Shown: positions 36,546 through 44,453, counted from the stretch's first letter. The stretch is 64,000 bases of DNA from Flavobacteriaceae bacterium (GCA_029238515.1 JAQWFW010000027.1:17365-81364), one strand, 5' to 3'. Made by a program: numbers and translations. Notes: a model not told the origin generated them from the letters alone.

Positions 36546-36552
36546 TTTTTTT

Positions 36553-37056
36553 ATGAAAAAAATAGCGCTTTTAGTTTGTCTTCTTTTATTTACTGCTTGT
36601 GAACCGGATGATGTTTGCAGCGAAAATACACAAACTACATCTCGCCTTGTGATCGAATTTTTTGATATCGAAGATTTAGACAGTCCAAAAACAGTAGCTG
36701 GGCTGTTCGCCTCGGGTATTGATGCCGATGGAAATGAGGTGAATATTCTTGGAGAGAATGTCACTTCAAGGTCAAAAATTGAACTACCAATCAATGGCCC
36801 ACAAAATCAAACACAATTCAAATTGTATAAAAATTATGATATCGTCAATGATGTCGTCGAAGGAAATTCAGATATTATAACAGTTGCTTACACTACATCT
36901 TCCGTCTATGTTTCTCGTGCGTGCGGCTACAAAAACGTGTATTCTATTCAGGGGTTTAGTATCGAAACGGATGCAGATCTTTGGATGATTAATGGCGAAA
37001 TTGTCATCGATGAAGTTACTAACGAAAATGAAACCCATGTCAAGATATTCCATTAG
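36553..37056 (+). CDS. DUF6452-like lipoprotein
   Basis: A 167-residue lipoprotein. The signal peptide (KKIALLVCLLLFTAC) ends in a lipobox with C16. The mature part begins EPDDVCSENTQTTSRLVIEFFD and is rich in beta strands, with two more cysteines. It fits the uncharacterised flavobacterial DUF6452 family (family name from memory). It starts 7 bp behind rlmD and its 3' end overlaps the next gene by 29 bp, so the three genes form one unit. The ATG at 36553 gives a proper signal peptide, so the longer upstream frame is rejected. Confidence 0.78.
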   Translation: MKKIALLVCLLLFTACEPDDVCSENTQTTSRLVIEFFDIEDLDSPKTVAGLFASGIDADGNEVNILGENVTSRSKIELPINGPQNQTQFKLYKNYDIVNDVVEGNSDIITVAYTTSSVYVSRACGYKNVYSIQGFSIETDADLWMINGEIVIDEVTNENETHVKIFH

Positions 37057-37804
37057 TATACTTTGTCTTTTATTGACCGTTTCATCGTTGTTTGCACAAA
37101 CGGATGAAGAACAACTAACGGCTACAATCAAAACCGACAGCATTGGTTTTCAAGAAAAATATGGATTGCGTTTTGGTATCGATCTCAGTAGATTAGGACG
37201 AACTGCTTTTGAAACTGATTATTCTGGATTCGAAGTGAGTGCAGATTACCGCTTAGGACAACGCTTTTATGTGGCCGGTGAGCTTGGTTTTGAAGAAAAA
37301 GCAAACTCAAACAATTATCTTGAAACCAGTGCAAAAGGAAGCTATTTTAAAGCAGGTGTAGATTTCAATTTGTACAATAATTGGTTAGGAATGGAAAACC
37401 TAATCACTAGTGGACTGCGTGTGGGTATCTCGAGTTTTAGTCAAACAAGAGAACGCTTTACAATTTATGACACCAACAGTCAAACTTGGGGTGAACTTCA
37501 GAACTCCGAGCGTACAGAATTTTCAGATTTATCTGCAGTTTGGGCAGAATTGATTTTTGGGATAAAGACTGAAGTGTTCAACAATGTGTTTTTAGGGTTT
37601 AATGTGCAAGTCAAAACACGTTTGACAGAAAAAAGTCCGTCTAACTTTGAGAATATTTTTATTCCAGGATTTGGGCGTACTTACGACAGCAGTAAAGTAG
37701 GAACTGGGTTTAGTTACACCCTATCCTATCTTTTGCCTATTTACAAAAAAGCGCGATCTAAAAAAGATGCGGCTGTTGAAGAGGAAACAACAATTGAAGA
37801 ATAA
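37028..37804 (+). CDS. DUF6048-like outer-membrane beta-barrel protein
   Basis: A roughly 258-residue exported protein. The start is taken at the ATG at 37028 (MKPMSRYSISILCLLL), with another in-frame ATG at 37037. The signal peptide is cleaved near LFAQ. The mature part alternates aromatic strands (RFYVAGELGFEEKANSNNY, FKAGVDFNLYNNWLGMEN), the pattern of a small outer-membrane barrel. It ends with a Lys/Glu-rich tail. It fits the flavobacterial DUF6048 family (from memory). It overlaps the preceding lipoprotein gene, suggesting that lipoprotein and barrel work together. The rlmD link is positional only. Confidence 0.78.
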   Translation: MKPMSRYSISILCLLLTVSSLFAQTDEEQLTATIKTDSIGFQEKYGLRFGIDLSRLGRTAFETDYSGFEVSADYRLGQRFYVAGELGFEEKANSNNYLETSAKGSYFKAGVDFNLYNNWLGMENLITSGLRVGISSFSQTRERFTIYDTNSQTWGELQNSERTEFSDLSAVWAELIFGIKTEVFNNVFLGFNVQVKTRLTEKSPSNFENIFIPGFGRTYDSSKVGTGFSYTLSYLLPIYKKARSKKDAAVEEETTIEE

Positions 37805-37810
37805 ACATTA

Positions 37811-39502
37811 TCAACGCAAAAGCTTCTTATATTTGATGCGCTTTGGCATCAAATCGCCTCCTAAGCGTTGGCGTTTGTTGGCTTCATATTCACTAAAGCT
37901 ACCTTCATAAAAATATACTTCCGAATGGCCTTCAAAAGCTAATATATGAGTACATATTCGGTCTAAAAACCAACGGTCGTGACTGATGACTACAGCACAA
38001 CCAGCAAAGTTTTCTAATCCTTCTTCCAATGCTCGTAATGTATTGACATCCAAATCATTGGTCGGCTCATCTAACAGCAAAACATTACCCTCTTCTTTGA
38101 GCGTCATGGCTAAATGCAAACGGTTGCGTTCGCCACCAGAAAGCAGCTTGACTTTTTTGTTTTGCTCACTTCCAGAAAAATTAAAACGACTCAAATATGC
38201 GCGCGAATTGACTTGTCGTCCTCCCATCATGATGAGCTCCTGATTATCAGAAAAATTTTGCCAAATGGATTGCTCAGGATCGATATTGGAATGACTTTGA
38301 TCCACGTAAGCGATTTTGGCTGTTTCTCCGACTTTGAATGCACCTTTATCGGCCGTTTCTTCGCCCATAATCATTCTAAAAATGGTGGTTTTACCAGCGC
38401 CGTTTGGACCAATTACACCAACAATTCCTGCTTGCGGCAAATTGAAGTTCAAATCATCATAGAGTAGTTTGTCACCATAAGCCTTGCTTAAACCTGTAGC
38501 TTCAATGACGTTTGTCCCTAAGCGTGGGCCATTAGGAATATAGATTTCTAACTTCTCGTCAAGCTGCTTTTGATCTTGATTGAGTAATTTATCGTAATTT
38601 TTTAAACGGGCCTTTTGCTTCGTTTGACGGCCTTTAGCACCTTGGCGCACCCATTCCAATTCTCGCTCCAAAGTTTTTTGGCGTTTAGAAGCCGTTTTGC
38701 TCTCTTGAGCTAAGCGTTTCGATTTTTGATCCAACCAAGAAGAATAATTTCCTTTCCAAGGAATACCCTCTCCTCGATCAAGTTCTAAAATCCAACCCGC
38801 GACATTATCCAAGAAATAGCGGTCGTGCGTCACGGCTATCACGGTGCCTTTGTATTGTGCCAAATGGTGTTCAAGCCAATGTACCGACTCGGCATCCAAA
38901 TGGTTGGTGGGTTCATCCAAAAGCAACACATCGGGTTCTTGTAAAAGTAAGCGACATAGAGCCACTCTTCGACGCTCTCCACCAGAGAGAACGCCAATTT
39001 TTTGTGTGCCATCTGGCGTACGCAAAGCATCCATTGCAATTTCGAGTTTGGTGTCTAATTCCCATGCATTGGACGCGTCAATCTGGTCTTGTAGCTCGGC
39101 CTGACGGTTCATAAGTTTCTCCATGCGGTCGGCATCGGAATACACTTCTTCAAGACCAAACATATCGTTTATTTTGTTGTATTCGTCCAAAACAGCTACT
39201 GTCGCTGCAACACCCTCTTTTACGACTTCGAGAACTGTTTTCTCGTCGTCCAATTGGGGTTCTTGCTCGAGATATCCTACAGAATAATCCTGAGAAAAAA
39301 CTACATCGCCTTGGTAGTTTTTGTCCACCCCAGCAATAATTTTAAGCAAGGTTGATTTTCCAGAACCATTAAGCCCGAGAATTCCGATTTTGGCCCCATA
39401 GAAAAAACTAAGGTATATGTTTTTGAGCACAGGAGTATTTGCACTTTGGAAGGTTTTGGTAACCCCCGTCATAGAGAATATTATTTTTTTATCATCACTC
39501 AT
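37811..39502 (-). CDS. ettA: Energy-dependent translational throttle protein EttA (ABC-F ATPase)
   Basis: A 563-residue duplicated ABC ATPase without membrane domains. EttA binds the ribosomal E site and gates the first elongation step according to the ATP/ADP ratio. Both Walker A motifs (GLNGSGKSTLLK, GPNGAGKTTIFR) and signature motifs (LSGGERRRVAL, LSGGERNRLHL) are intact. So are the DEPTNHLDAES and DEPTNDLD motifs and the EttA-type linker (AKGRQTKQKARLKNYD). It converges with the DUF6048-like gene 6 bp away. The start codon overlaps the stop of a 58-residue membrane protein gene (TAATG). Confidence 0.95.
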   Translation of the reverse strand: MSDDKKIIFSMTGVTKTFQSANTPVLKNIYLSFFYGAKIGILGLNGSGKSTLLKIIAGVDKNYQGDVVFSQDYSVGYLEQEPQLDDEKTVLEVVKEGVAATVAVLDEYNKINDMFGLEEVYSDADRMEKLMNRQAELQDQIDASNAWELDTKLEIAMDALRTPDGTQKIGVLSGGERRRVALCRLLLQEPDVLLLDEPTNHLDAESVHWLEHHLAQYKGTVIAVTHDRYFLDNVAGWILELDRGEGIPWKGNYSSWLDQKSKRLAQESKTASKRQKTLERELEWVRQGAKGRQTKQKARLKNYDKLLNQDQKQLDEKLEIYIPNGPRLGTNVIEATGLSKAYGDKLLYDDLNFNLPQAGIVGVIGPNGAGKTTIFRMIMGEETADKGAFKVGETAKIAYVDQSHSNIDPEQSIWQNFSDNQELIMMGGRQVNSRAYLSRFNFSGSEQNKKVKLLSGGERNRLHLAMTLKEEGNVLLLDEPTNDLDVNTLRALEEGLENFAGCAVVISHDRWFLDRICTHILAFEGHSEVYFYEGSFSEYEANKRQRLGGDLMPKRIKYKKLLR

Positions 39503-39678
39503 TATACACGTCCTTTTAGTGCATTAAATACCCAAGCAATTGCAAAAAAACCAACACCCACGGCTGCAAATCCCCATCCTGCAATATCATTGTAACGAAA
39601 AGCGCCTAAACCGATGAGCGCTAAACCCACAAAAATCATAATAAACGTAGCCCAAGCCAATACTGTATTTTTATTCAT
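39502..39678 (-). CDS. CAL67264-type small membrane protein
   Basis: A 58-residue protein read directly from the sequence (MNKNTVLAWATFIMIFVGLA at the start, WVFNALKGRV at the end). Two hydrophobic segments flank a short GAFRYNDIAGWGF loop. It resembles the small CAL67264 family of flavobacterial membrane proteins (recalled, not searched). The stop codon overlaps the ettA start codon by one base (TAATG), so the two are translationally coupled. It is short enough for automated callers to miss. The function is unknown. Confidence 0.82.
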   Translation of the reverse strand: MNKNTVLAWATFIMIFVGLALIGLGAFRYNDIAGWGFAAVGVGFFAIAWVFNALKGRV

Positions 39679-39843
39679 TTTTTTATTGTTCTCAATTGAA
39701 ATCCAAATATCGTGAAATTTTGAAACTTATGATTTAAGTATTGAAGGAATTTTTATTGTTTATGATTTTAGATAAAAAAACAACGTTACAACATCAATTT
39801 ACGTCCTGAATTTAAACTTTATAAAAATAAAGTGCCAAAAAAT

Positions 39844-39868
39844 GTGACTTTTTGAAAAAATGTGTGTC
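39844..39868 (+). promoter_or_regulatory. GTGAC-N15-GTGTC element upstream of the ClpP-like lipoprotein gene
   Basis: GTGAC (39844-39848), 15-nt spacer, GTGTC (39864-39868), 59 nt before the ATG. The flanks (AAAAAATGTGACTTTTT and TGTGTGTCA) match those of the DUF2853 copy almost base for base. The rest of this 249-bp gap is AT-rich and holds no further feature I can support. Confidence 0.5.
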
Positions 39869-39927
39869 AAACTGGTTAGGTAGTAGTTTGTAAATAAAAT
39901 CCTAGATTTTAATACCAATTAATAATA

Positions 39928-40526
39928 ATGCGACAAATCATAATTTCGGTAAAACCGTTCCTGAAAATTGTATTGCCATTTCTTATGGTTTCCAGTTGCG
40001 GAAAATACAAATTATTACGACAATACGGCTTGAAACCTGCTACAATTAAAGTTAAAAATGATAAAGCATTTGTTGATGGTGTTTTGGGAAAAGTTTTTTT
40101 AACAAATTAAATAAAACATTGAAAAAACATCCAGAAATCAAAACTCTTGTGTTAAATAATATTCCAGGGTCAATTAATGATGAATGGAACATGAAAGCTT
40201 GTCATTTGACTTACACCAAAGGACTGGAAACGGAACTCCTTGAAAATTCAATTGTTGAGTCAGGAGGGACAGATTTGTTTGTCTCAGCAAAGAAGCTGCA
40301 CATTGCAAAAGGAGCAAAAATTGGTGTTCACTCTTGGGATGGGGCAGAAAAACCTGCAATATCTTACCCAAAAACACATGATGAACACAAAATGTTTTTA
40401 GATTTATATCGTCAAGTTGAAATCGACACTGCATTTTATTGGTTTACATTGAAAGCTGCGCCACCACAAGAGATGCATTACATGACAGAAAAGGAAATAG
40501 AGTTTTATTTTGATCACAAGCTTTAA
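39928..40526 (+). pseudogene. ClpP/crotonase-fold periplasmic lipoprotein, frameshifted in a T7 run
   Basis: Two frames join across a seven-T run at 40094-40100. The first (39928-40110) encodes a lipoprotein signal with lipobox MVSSC and 36 further residues. The second continues NKLNKTLKKHPEIKTLVLNN and ends at 40526. One extra T would make a single ~199-residue protein. The second part resembles periplasmic ClpP-fold proteins: SIVESGGTDLF (Ser-Gly-Gly), AKGAKIGVHSWDG (His region), and a C-terminal FYWFTLKAAPPQEMHYMTEKE. A lesion in a homopolymer could be a sequencing error, true decay or a phase-variable switch. A short downstream-only product from TTG at 40119 would lack a signal peptide. 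Confidence 0.75.
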
Positions 40527-40554
40527 AGAACAATAAATTTCAAAAACACATATC

Positions 40555-41085
40555 ATGAAAAAAACAATTCAGAATGATTTAACTCAAAAGTACAGCAAAG
40601 CAACCATTGCTACGCACTGGCTTACAGCTTTGTTGATCTTAATTTTATTTCCTCTTGGGAAATACATGGAAAATATTGAAACATCAGAAAAAATGGGATT
40701 GATAACGATTCATGTTATCCTTGGCATTATTGTTTTTGTACTTACCATAGTACGAACGCGCTCTTTTTTCAAACACGAGAGACCTTCAAATTTAGAAACA
40801 GGATCAAAGTTCAATAATAAATTAACTGTGTGGATACACAATGTATTCTATATTATTCTTTTTATTTTATCAATTTCTGGTTTAGCTGTTATGGTTTTAG
40901 GTGGTTATGCAGAAGCGTTGCAATCCAATACGCCAGAATTTATAAAAAACCGCAGTGAAATTGCCCCAATGAAAGTACATGGCATCACATCATTCATCAT
41001 GATGGTTCTTTTAGTATTACACATTTTAGGTGTTTTGAAACACTACATTTTTACTAAAGAAAATACACTCAAAAGAATAAGCTAA
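40555..41085 (+). CDS. Cytochrome b561-type membrane protein
   Basis: A 176-residue four-helix membrane protein of the cytochrome b/b6 (b561) type. Candidate haem ligands are His in KATIATHWLTALL, His in LITIHVILGI, and one or two His in the last helices (VHGITSFIMMVLLVLHILGVLKHY). Such proteins shuttle electrons between the quinone pool and periplasmic partners, sometimes scavenging superoxide. It begins 28 bp after the ClpP-like gene and is followed 41 bp later by a disrupted cytochrome c gene. A small redox chain linking quinone to cytochrome c is the likely ancestral function of this cluster. Confidence 0.87.
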   Translation: MKKTIQNDLTQKYSKATIATHWLTALLILILFPLGKYMENIETSEKMGLITIHVILGIIVFVLTIVRTRSFFKHERPSNLETGSKFNNKLTVWIHNVFYIILFILSISGLAVMVLGGYAEALQSNTPEFIKNRSEIAPMKVHGITSFIMMVLLVLHILGVLKHYIFTKENTLKRIS

Positions 41086-41126
41086 CCCCGCTTCTAATCT
41101 ATTAAAAAATCAATAACCTACAACCC

Positions 41127-41675
41127 ATGAAACAGATCAATTTTATAGCGCTTATGCTGGTTTTTGGTGCATGTATAAACAATACAGAAGACTACCAAAA
41201 ACACTAAAAAAGTGAACTCATTACAGAAGGAAAACGCCTAGTTACAGTTTTTGGGTGTAATGATTGCCATTCACCCAAAAAGATGACAAAATCTGGTCCA
41301 GTTCCAGATGAAAGTCGTCTTCTATCTGGACATCCGATGAATCCAAAAAATTCCATAGTTTATCCAAAACTAAACTCAAATGAGTGGATACTATTTAACA
41401 CTAGTGGAACAAGTGCCATAGGCCCTTGGGGCACCTCATTTGCAGCAAATTTAACCCCTGATGAAACGGGAATTGGAAGTTGGACATTAGCACAATTTAC
41501 CCGAGCAATGCGCGAGGGTAAATCTAAGGGGTTAGAAAATGGAAGACCACTCCTCCCTCCTATGCCAACAATAGGATACAAAGAGCTTACTGATAACGAG
41601 CTGAAAGCAATGATTCGATACTTAAAATCAATTCAACCCATTGAAAATATTGTTCCAGCACCAATACTAAGGTAG
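41127..41675 (+). pseudogene. Cytochrome c lipoprotein interrupted by an in-frame TAA
   Basis: The ATG at 41127 begins a lipoprotein signal (ALMLVFGAC, lipobox Cys16). A TAA at 41205-41207 stops it after residue 26. The same frame continues KSELITEGKRLVTVFGCNDCHSP with the haem c motif CNDCH, followed by a distal Met candidate in LLPPMPTIGYKELTDNE, and ends at 41675. Signal and haem domain share the frame, so a single base change (for example from CAA) explains the break. The segment 41283-41675 alone lacks both the signal peptide and the haem motif and should not be annotated as a gene. Confidence 0.82.
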
Positions 41676-41709
41676 CTGTAACCAAATAAACATCTCATAT
41701 GTTTAAAAA

Positions 41710-42336
41710 ATGACAGAATTTAACCACTTATTTAAGGCCCTAAACATTGTTGAAGAAGATTTAAAAAAAGAACTTCTTGACGTTGGGGTTTTGCAGCATG
41801 TCCCAAAAGATTCTTTTATAGTCGAACAGCACAAGTACATCAAATGGCTGGCGATGGTTATTTCGGGGAAAGTAAGGGTTTGGCAAGAAAGTGAAGACCG
41901 AGAAATTTTACTGTACTATGTCCAACCAGTTCAAACCTGTGTTATGTCACTTTCGGCCAGCTTCGGAGACTGCAAAAGTGTTGTCAATGCCAAAACAGAA
42001 GAAGATACTACGCTGATTAAAATCCCTGTCCGTTTTGCTACTGAGTGGAGTTTTAAGTACAGATCATGGAACAAATTTACAACCCAATCATTCATACACA
42101 GTTATGAAGACCTTCTTCATGCGTACAAAAATCTGGCATTCAATAAAGTGGATGAACGCTTGATGAAATACATACAAACCGTAAGCACACAAAACAATAC
42201 TCCTTTCATTAAACTATCGCACAGTCAGTTGGCAAACGAAATAGGTACAACTCGAGAAGTTATATCCAAAACATTGAAACAATTTGAACATTCAGGGCTT
42301 GTAAAACTTAGTTTTAAACAAATTGAACTCCTTTAA
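41710..42336 (+). CDS. Crp/Fnr family transcriptional regulator
   Basis: A 208-residue regulator with an N-terminal cyclic-nucleotide-binding-like beta roll (~10-120) and a C-terminal winged helix. The recognition part reads SHSQLANEIGTTREVISKTLKQFEHSGL, which matches the Crp helix-turn-helix. No Fnr-type N-terminal cysteine cluster is present, so the signal is not an Fe-S cluster of that kind. The gene starts 34 bp after the cytochrome c remnant and precedes the hydrolase-fusion gene, whose promoter has a good Crp/Fnr-like palindrome at 42364. It probably regulates its neighbours, possibly in response to redox or nitrosative stress. Confidence 0.9.
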   Translation: MTEFNHLFKALNIVEEDLKKELLDVGVLQHVPKDSFIVEQHKYIKWLAMVISGKVRVWQESEDREILLYYVQPVQTCVMSLSASFGDCKSVVNAKTEEDTTLIKIPVRFATEWSFKYRSWNKFTTQSFIHSYEDLLHAYKNLAFNKVDERLMKYIQTVSTQNNTPFIKLSHSQLANEIGTTREVISKTLKQFEHSGLVKLSFKQIELL

Positions 42337-42363
42337 AATAATATTTAAACTTTTTTTTGGGAG

Positions 42364-42381
42364 TTGTAACAAAAGGTACAG
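42364..42381 (+). promoter_or_regulatory. Candidate Crp/Fnr operator
   Basis: TTGTAACAAAAGGTACAG is an imperfect palindrome (TTGTAAC-N4-GGTACAG) close to the TTGTAAC-N4-GTTACAA type bound by Crp/Fnr relatives. Its centre lies about 42 nt before the likely transcription start, the usual spot for class II activation. Confidence 0.45.
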
Positions 42382-42410
42382 TTGCATACATCTATGTGCT
42401 GTTACATTTG
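42382..42410 (+). promoter_or_regulatory. Promoter of the NTF2-hydrolase fusion gene
   Basis: TTG (42382-42384), an 18-nt spacer and TACATTTG (42403-42410). The ATG is at 42450, leaving a ~33-nt leader. The box overlaps the palindrome TTACA-TT-TGTAA (42402-42413). Confidence 0.7.
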
Positions 42411-42449
42411 TAATATAAATCAAATCTATAATAAATAAAACCACAAAAA

Positions 42450-43619
42450 ATGAAACAAAAAAATTTTTCAACCATCGTTATTTTGTTTGTCCTACTCAGT
42501 TTTGGGTGTAGCACAAACACAGCTAAACAGGAAGTTATGCAAGCCAGTAAATCATGGATTTCTAATTTCAACTCTGGAAATACCTCTGCAATTTCTAATG
42601 CATACACAGAGGACGTCATCATGGTAGCCAAACCTTTTGGAACATTCAAAGGACGGAAAGCCATCAGCGAATTTTGGACACCCTTTGTAAAATCTGGTGC
42701 TACCGATTTGAGATATTCAAACACAAAAATAGACATGGTGAGCGACACAAAAGCCATTATATCTTCTGATTGGAGCATGAATGTTGGAAAAGGAATAATT
42801 ACCAACGAAACTTGGGAGAAAATAGATGGAACATTGTTGCTCACAGAAGACCATTTCGAAGTCAAAGAACAATTCAATAACAATAAAAACAACGAACAAA
42901 TGAACACAAAAGAAACTTATGTATTGGTACATTCGGCTTGGTTAGGCGGATGGCAATGGGAAAACGTAGCAAAAACCCTGAAAGACAATGGACACACAGT
43001 ACTCACTCGTGACCTTCCAGGTCATGGTAACGACAAAACCCCACCAGCCGAAATAACAATGAAAGACTATGTACGTACACTTTCAAATATTCTCAAAAAG
43101 CAGGACAAACCTGTTATTTTGGTTGGGCATAGCTTTAATGGTATTACTGTTAGTCAAGTAGCAGAACTTCATCCAAAAAAAGTTAAAAAATTGGTCTATG
43201 TAACAGCATTTTTATTGCCCAATGGTGGTTCGTTCTTTAAAGGTGTTGAAGGCTCAAAAGCTGTAGAAAACTTTTACCTGTCTGAAGATAAATCTTATGC
43301 CTTAGTAAAAGAAGAAGAAATTCAAAATGCTTTTGCGCATGATATTCCAAAAGAAGCTTTTGATGGTGCAAAACCATACATTGTACCAGAACCAGCGGCA
43401 CCACTCATGTATGAACTTGAAATTACGGATACCAATTTTGGTAAAATTCCAAAATACTACGTAGAATGTACCGAAGACAGAGCCATCCCAATTGAGATAC
43501 AAAGAGCAATGTACAAAGGTAAAGTGAAAAAATCGTATTCCTTAAAATCTAGTCAAACCCCTAATTTCTCACAACCAGGAAAATTAGCAGATATCCTAAT
43601 GGAAGTCATTGAGGACTAA
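42450..43619 (+). CDS. Lipoprotein fusing an NTF2/SnoaL-like domain to an alpha/beta hydrolase lacking its catalytic His
   Basis: A 389-residue protein. It has a lipobox at C20 (LLSFGC), an NTF2/SnoaL (DUF4440-like) domain at ~25-135 (SWISNFNSGNTSAISNAYTE), an Asn-rich linker, and an alpha/beta hydrolase of the esterase/methylesterase type from ~155. The hydrolase opens YVLVHSAWLGGWQWENV (usual form VHGAW) and has the nucleophile motif VGHSFNG. Near the C-terminus, SSQTPNFSQP stands where relatives have GHTPNFSQP, so the catalytic His is Gln and activity is doubtful. An internal ATG at 42900 would begin the hydrolase alone, which suggests two genes fused by loss of a stop. The Crp/Fnr gene is directly upstream. 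Confidence 0.8.
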   Translation: MKQKNFSTIVILFVLLSFGCSTNTAKQEVMQASKSWISNFNSGNTSAISNAYTEDVIMVAKPFGTFKGRKAISEFWTPFVKSGATDLRYSNTKIDMVSDTKAIISSDWSMNVGKGIITNETWEKIDGTLLLTEDHFEVKEQFNNNKNNEQMNTKETYVLVHSAWLGGWQWENVAKTLKDNGHTVLTRDLPGHGNDKTPPAEITMKDYVRTLSNILKKQDKPVILVGHSFNGITVSQVAELHPKKVKKLVYVTAFLLPNGGSFFKGVEGSKAVENFYLSEDKSYALVKEEEIQNAFAHDIPKEAFDGAKPYIVPEPAAPLMYELEITDTNFGKIPKYYVECTEDRAIPIEIQRAMYKGKVKKSYSLKSSQTPNFSQPGKLADILMEVIED

Positions 43620-43640
43620 TTCACTGTCATAGATTAAATA

Positions 43641-43670
43641 AAATCTCGACCTACTTGGTTGGGATTTTTT
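43641..43670. terminator. Bidirectional terminator between the hydrolase fusion and pirin genes
   Basis: An 11-bp stem (43641-43651 with 43657-43667, two wobble pairs), 5-nt loop, T tract on the plus side and A-rich on the other, between convergent genes. Confidence 0.82.
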
Positions 43671-44391
43671 ATTCTAAAATAGGCACCTCAAGAAACAGCA
43701 ACTGTGCATCATTTTCCGCAACCAGCTCAAAAGATGAAGTTTTCGAAATACCAACAGCATCTCGCTTTCCTAACTTTTTATTCAGTACAACTGAACTACC
43801 GTAAACCTGCAATATATAAACGCCGTGTGAATCGGATTTTAAAGTATATTTGAATATATCACCTGTACTCAAATTGATTCTTGATATTTGCGCATCTTGA
43901 TGAATCTTTAAACTATTTTCAAGCTTAAAATCATCTATGGATTCTACTAAAACTTGTAAAACTCCGGATTCTGATAGTTCAAAATGCCGCTGATCATAGC
44001 GCGGCGTTACGCCTTGTTTATCTGGTAAAATCCAAGTTTGAAACAAGGTTAAATCTTCTATTGAAGATGCGTTCATTTCAGAATGAAAAACACCTGCTCC
44101 AGCCGACATAACTTGGACCTCACCTGCCTCTACTTTTAACCATTGTTCACTCATAGAATCTTTGTGCTTCAAAATCCCAGAAATAGGGATGGTAATAATT
44201 TCCATATTATCATGGGGATGTGTTCCAAAGCCCATATTTGGAGCAATTCGGTCGTGATTCAAAACACGTAAAGCGCCAAAATTCATTTTTTGAGAATCAT
44301 AAAATCGAGCAAAACTAAAAGAGTGGTTGGCCTTAAGCCAACCATGGTCAGCAAAACCTCTTGAAGAAGCAGGGTGAAAAATAATATCCAT
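43669..44391 (-). CDS. Pirin family protein (bicupin)
   Basis: A 240-residue double cupin of the pirin/YhhW type. It opens ASSRGFADHGWLKANHSFSFARFYD and carries the metal-binding set GTHPHDNMEII with the later HSEMNAS of the first cupin. Pirins are Fe-dependent quercetin dioxygenases or redox sensors. Which applies here is unknown. It is divergent from the acyl-CoA carboxylase gene, with a perfect 18-bp palindrome in the shared gap. It ends at the bidirectional terminator. Confidence 0.92.
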   Translation of the reverse strand: MDIIFHPASSRGFADHGWLKANHSFSFARFYDSQKMNFGALRVLNHDRIAPNMGFGTHPHDNMEIITIPISGILKHKDSMSEQWLKVEAGEVQVMSAGAGVFHSEMNASSIEDLTLFQTWILPDKQGVTPRYDQRHFELSESGVLQVLVESIDDFKLENSLKIHQDAQISRINLSTGDIFKYTLKSDSHGVYILQVYGSSVVLNKKLGKRDAVGISKTSSFELVAENDAQLLFLEVPILE

Positions 44392-44416
44392 ATGAACTAT
44401 TTTCTTCTTTAAGTGT

Positions 44417-44434
44417 GAAGAATTATAATTCTTC
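44417..44434. promoter_or_regulatory. Perfect 18-bp palindrome between pirin and carboxylase genes
   Basis: GAAGAATTATAATTCTTC is its own reverse complement. It lies 26 bp upstream of the pirin ATG and 53 bp upstream of the carboxylase ATG, a typical operator position for a dimeric regulator. Confidence 0.45.
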
Positions 44435-44453
44435 GTTAAACAAAATCTGTTAA

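Noticed and set aside
36517..36552. Upstream extension of the DUF6452-like gene
   Set aside because: It overlaps the end of rlmD and destroys the signal peptide, which starts properly at 36553.
41283..41675. Stand-alone 130-residue gene
   Set aside because: It is the tail of the interrupted cytochrome c gene, without haem motif or signal peptide.
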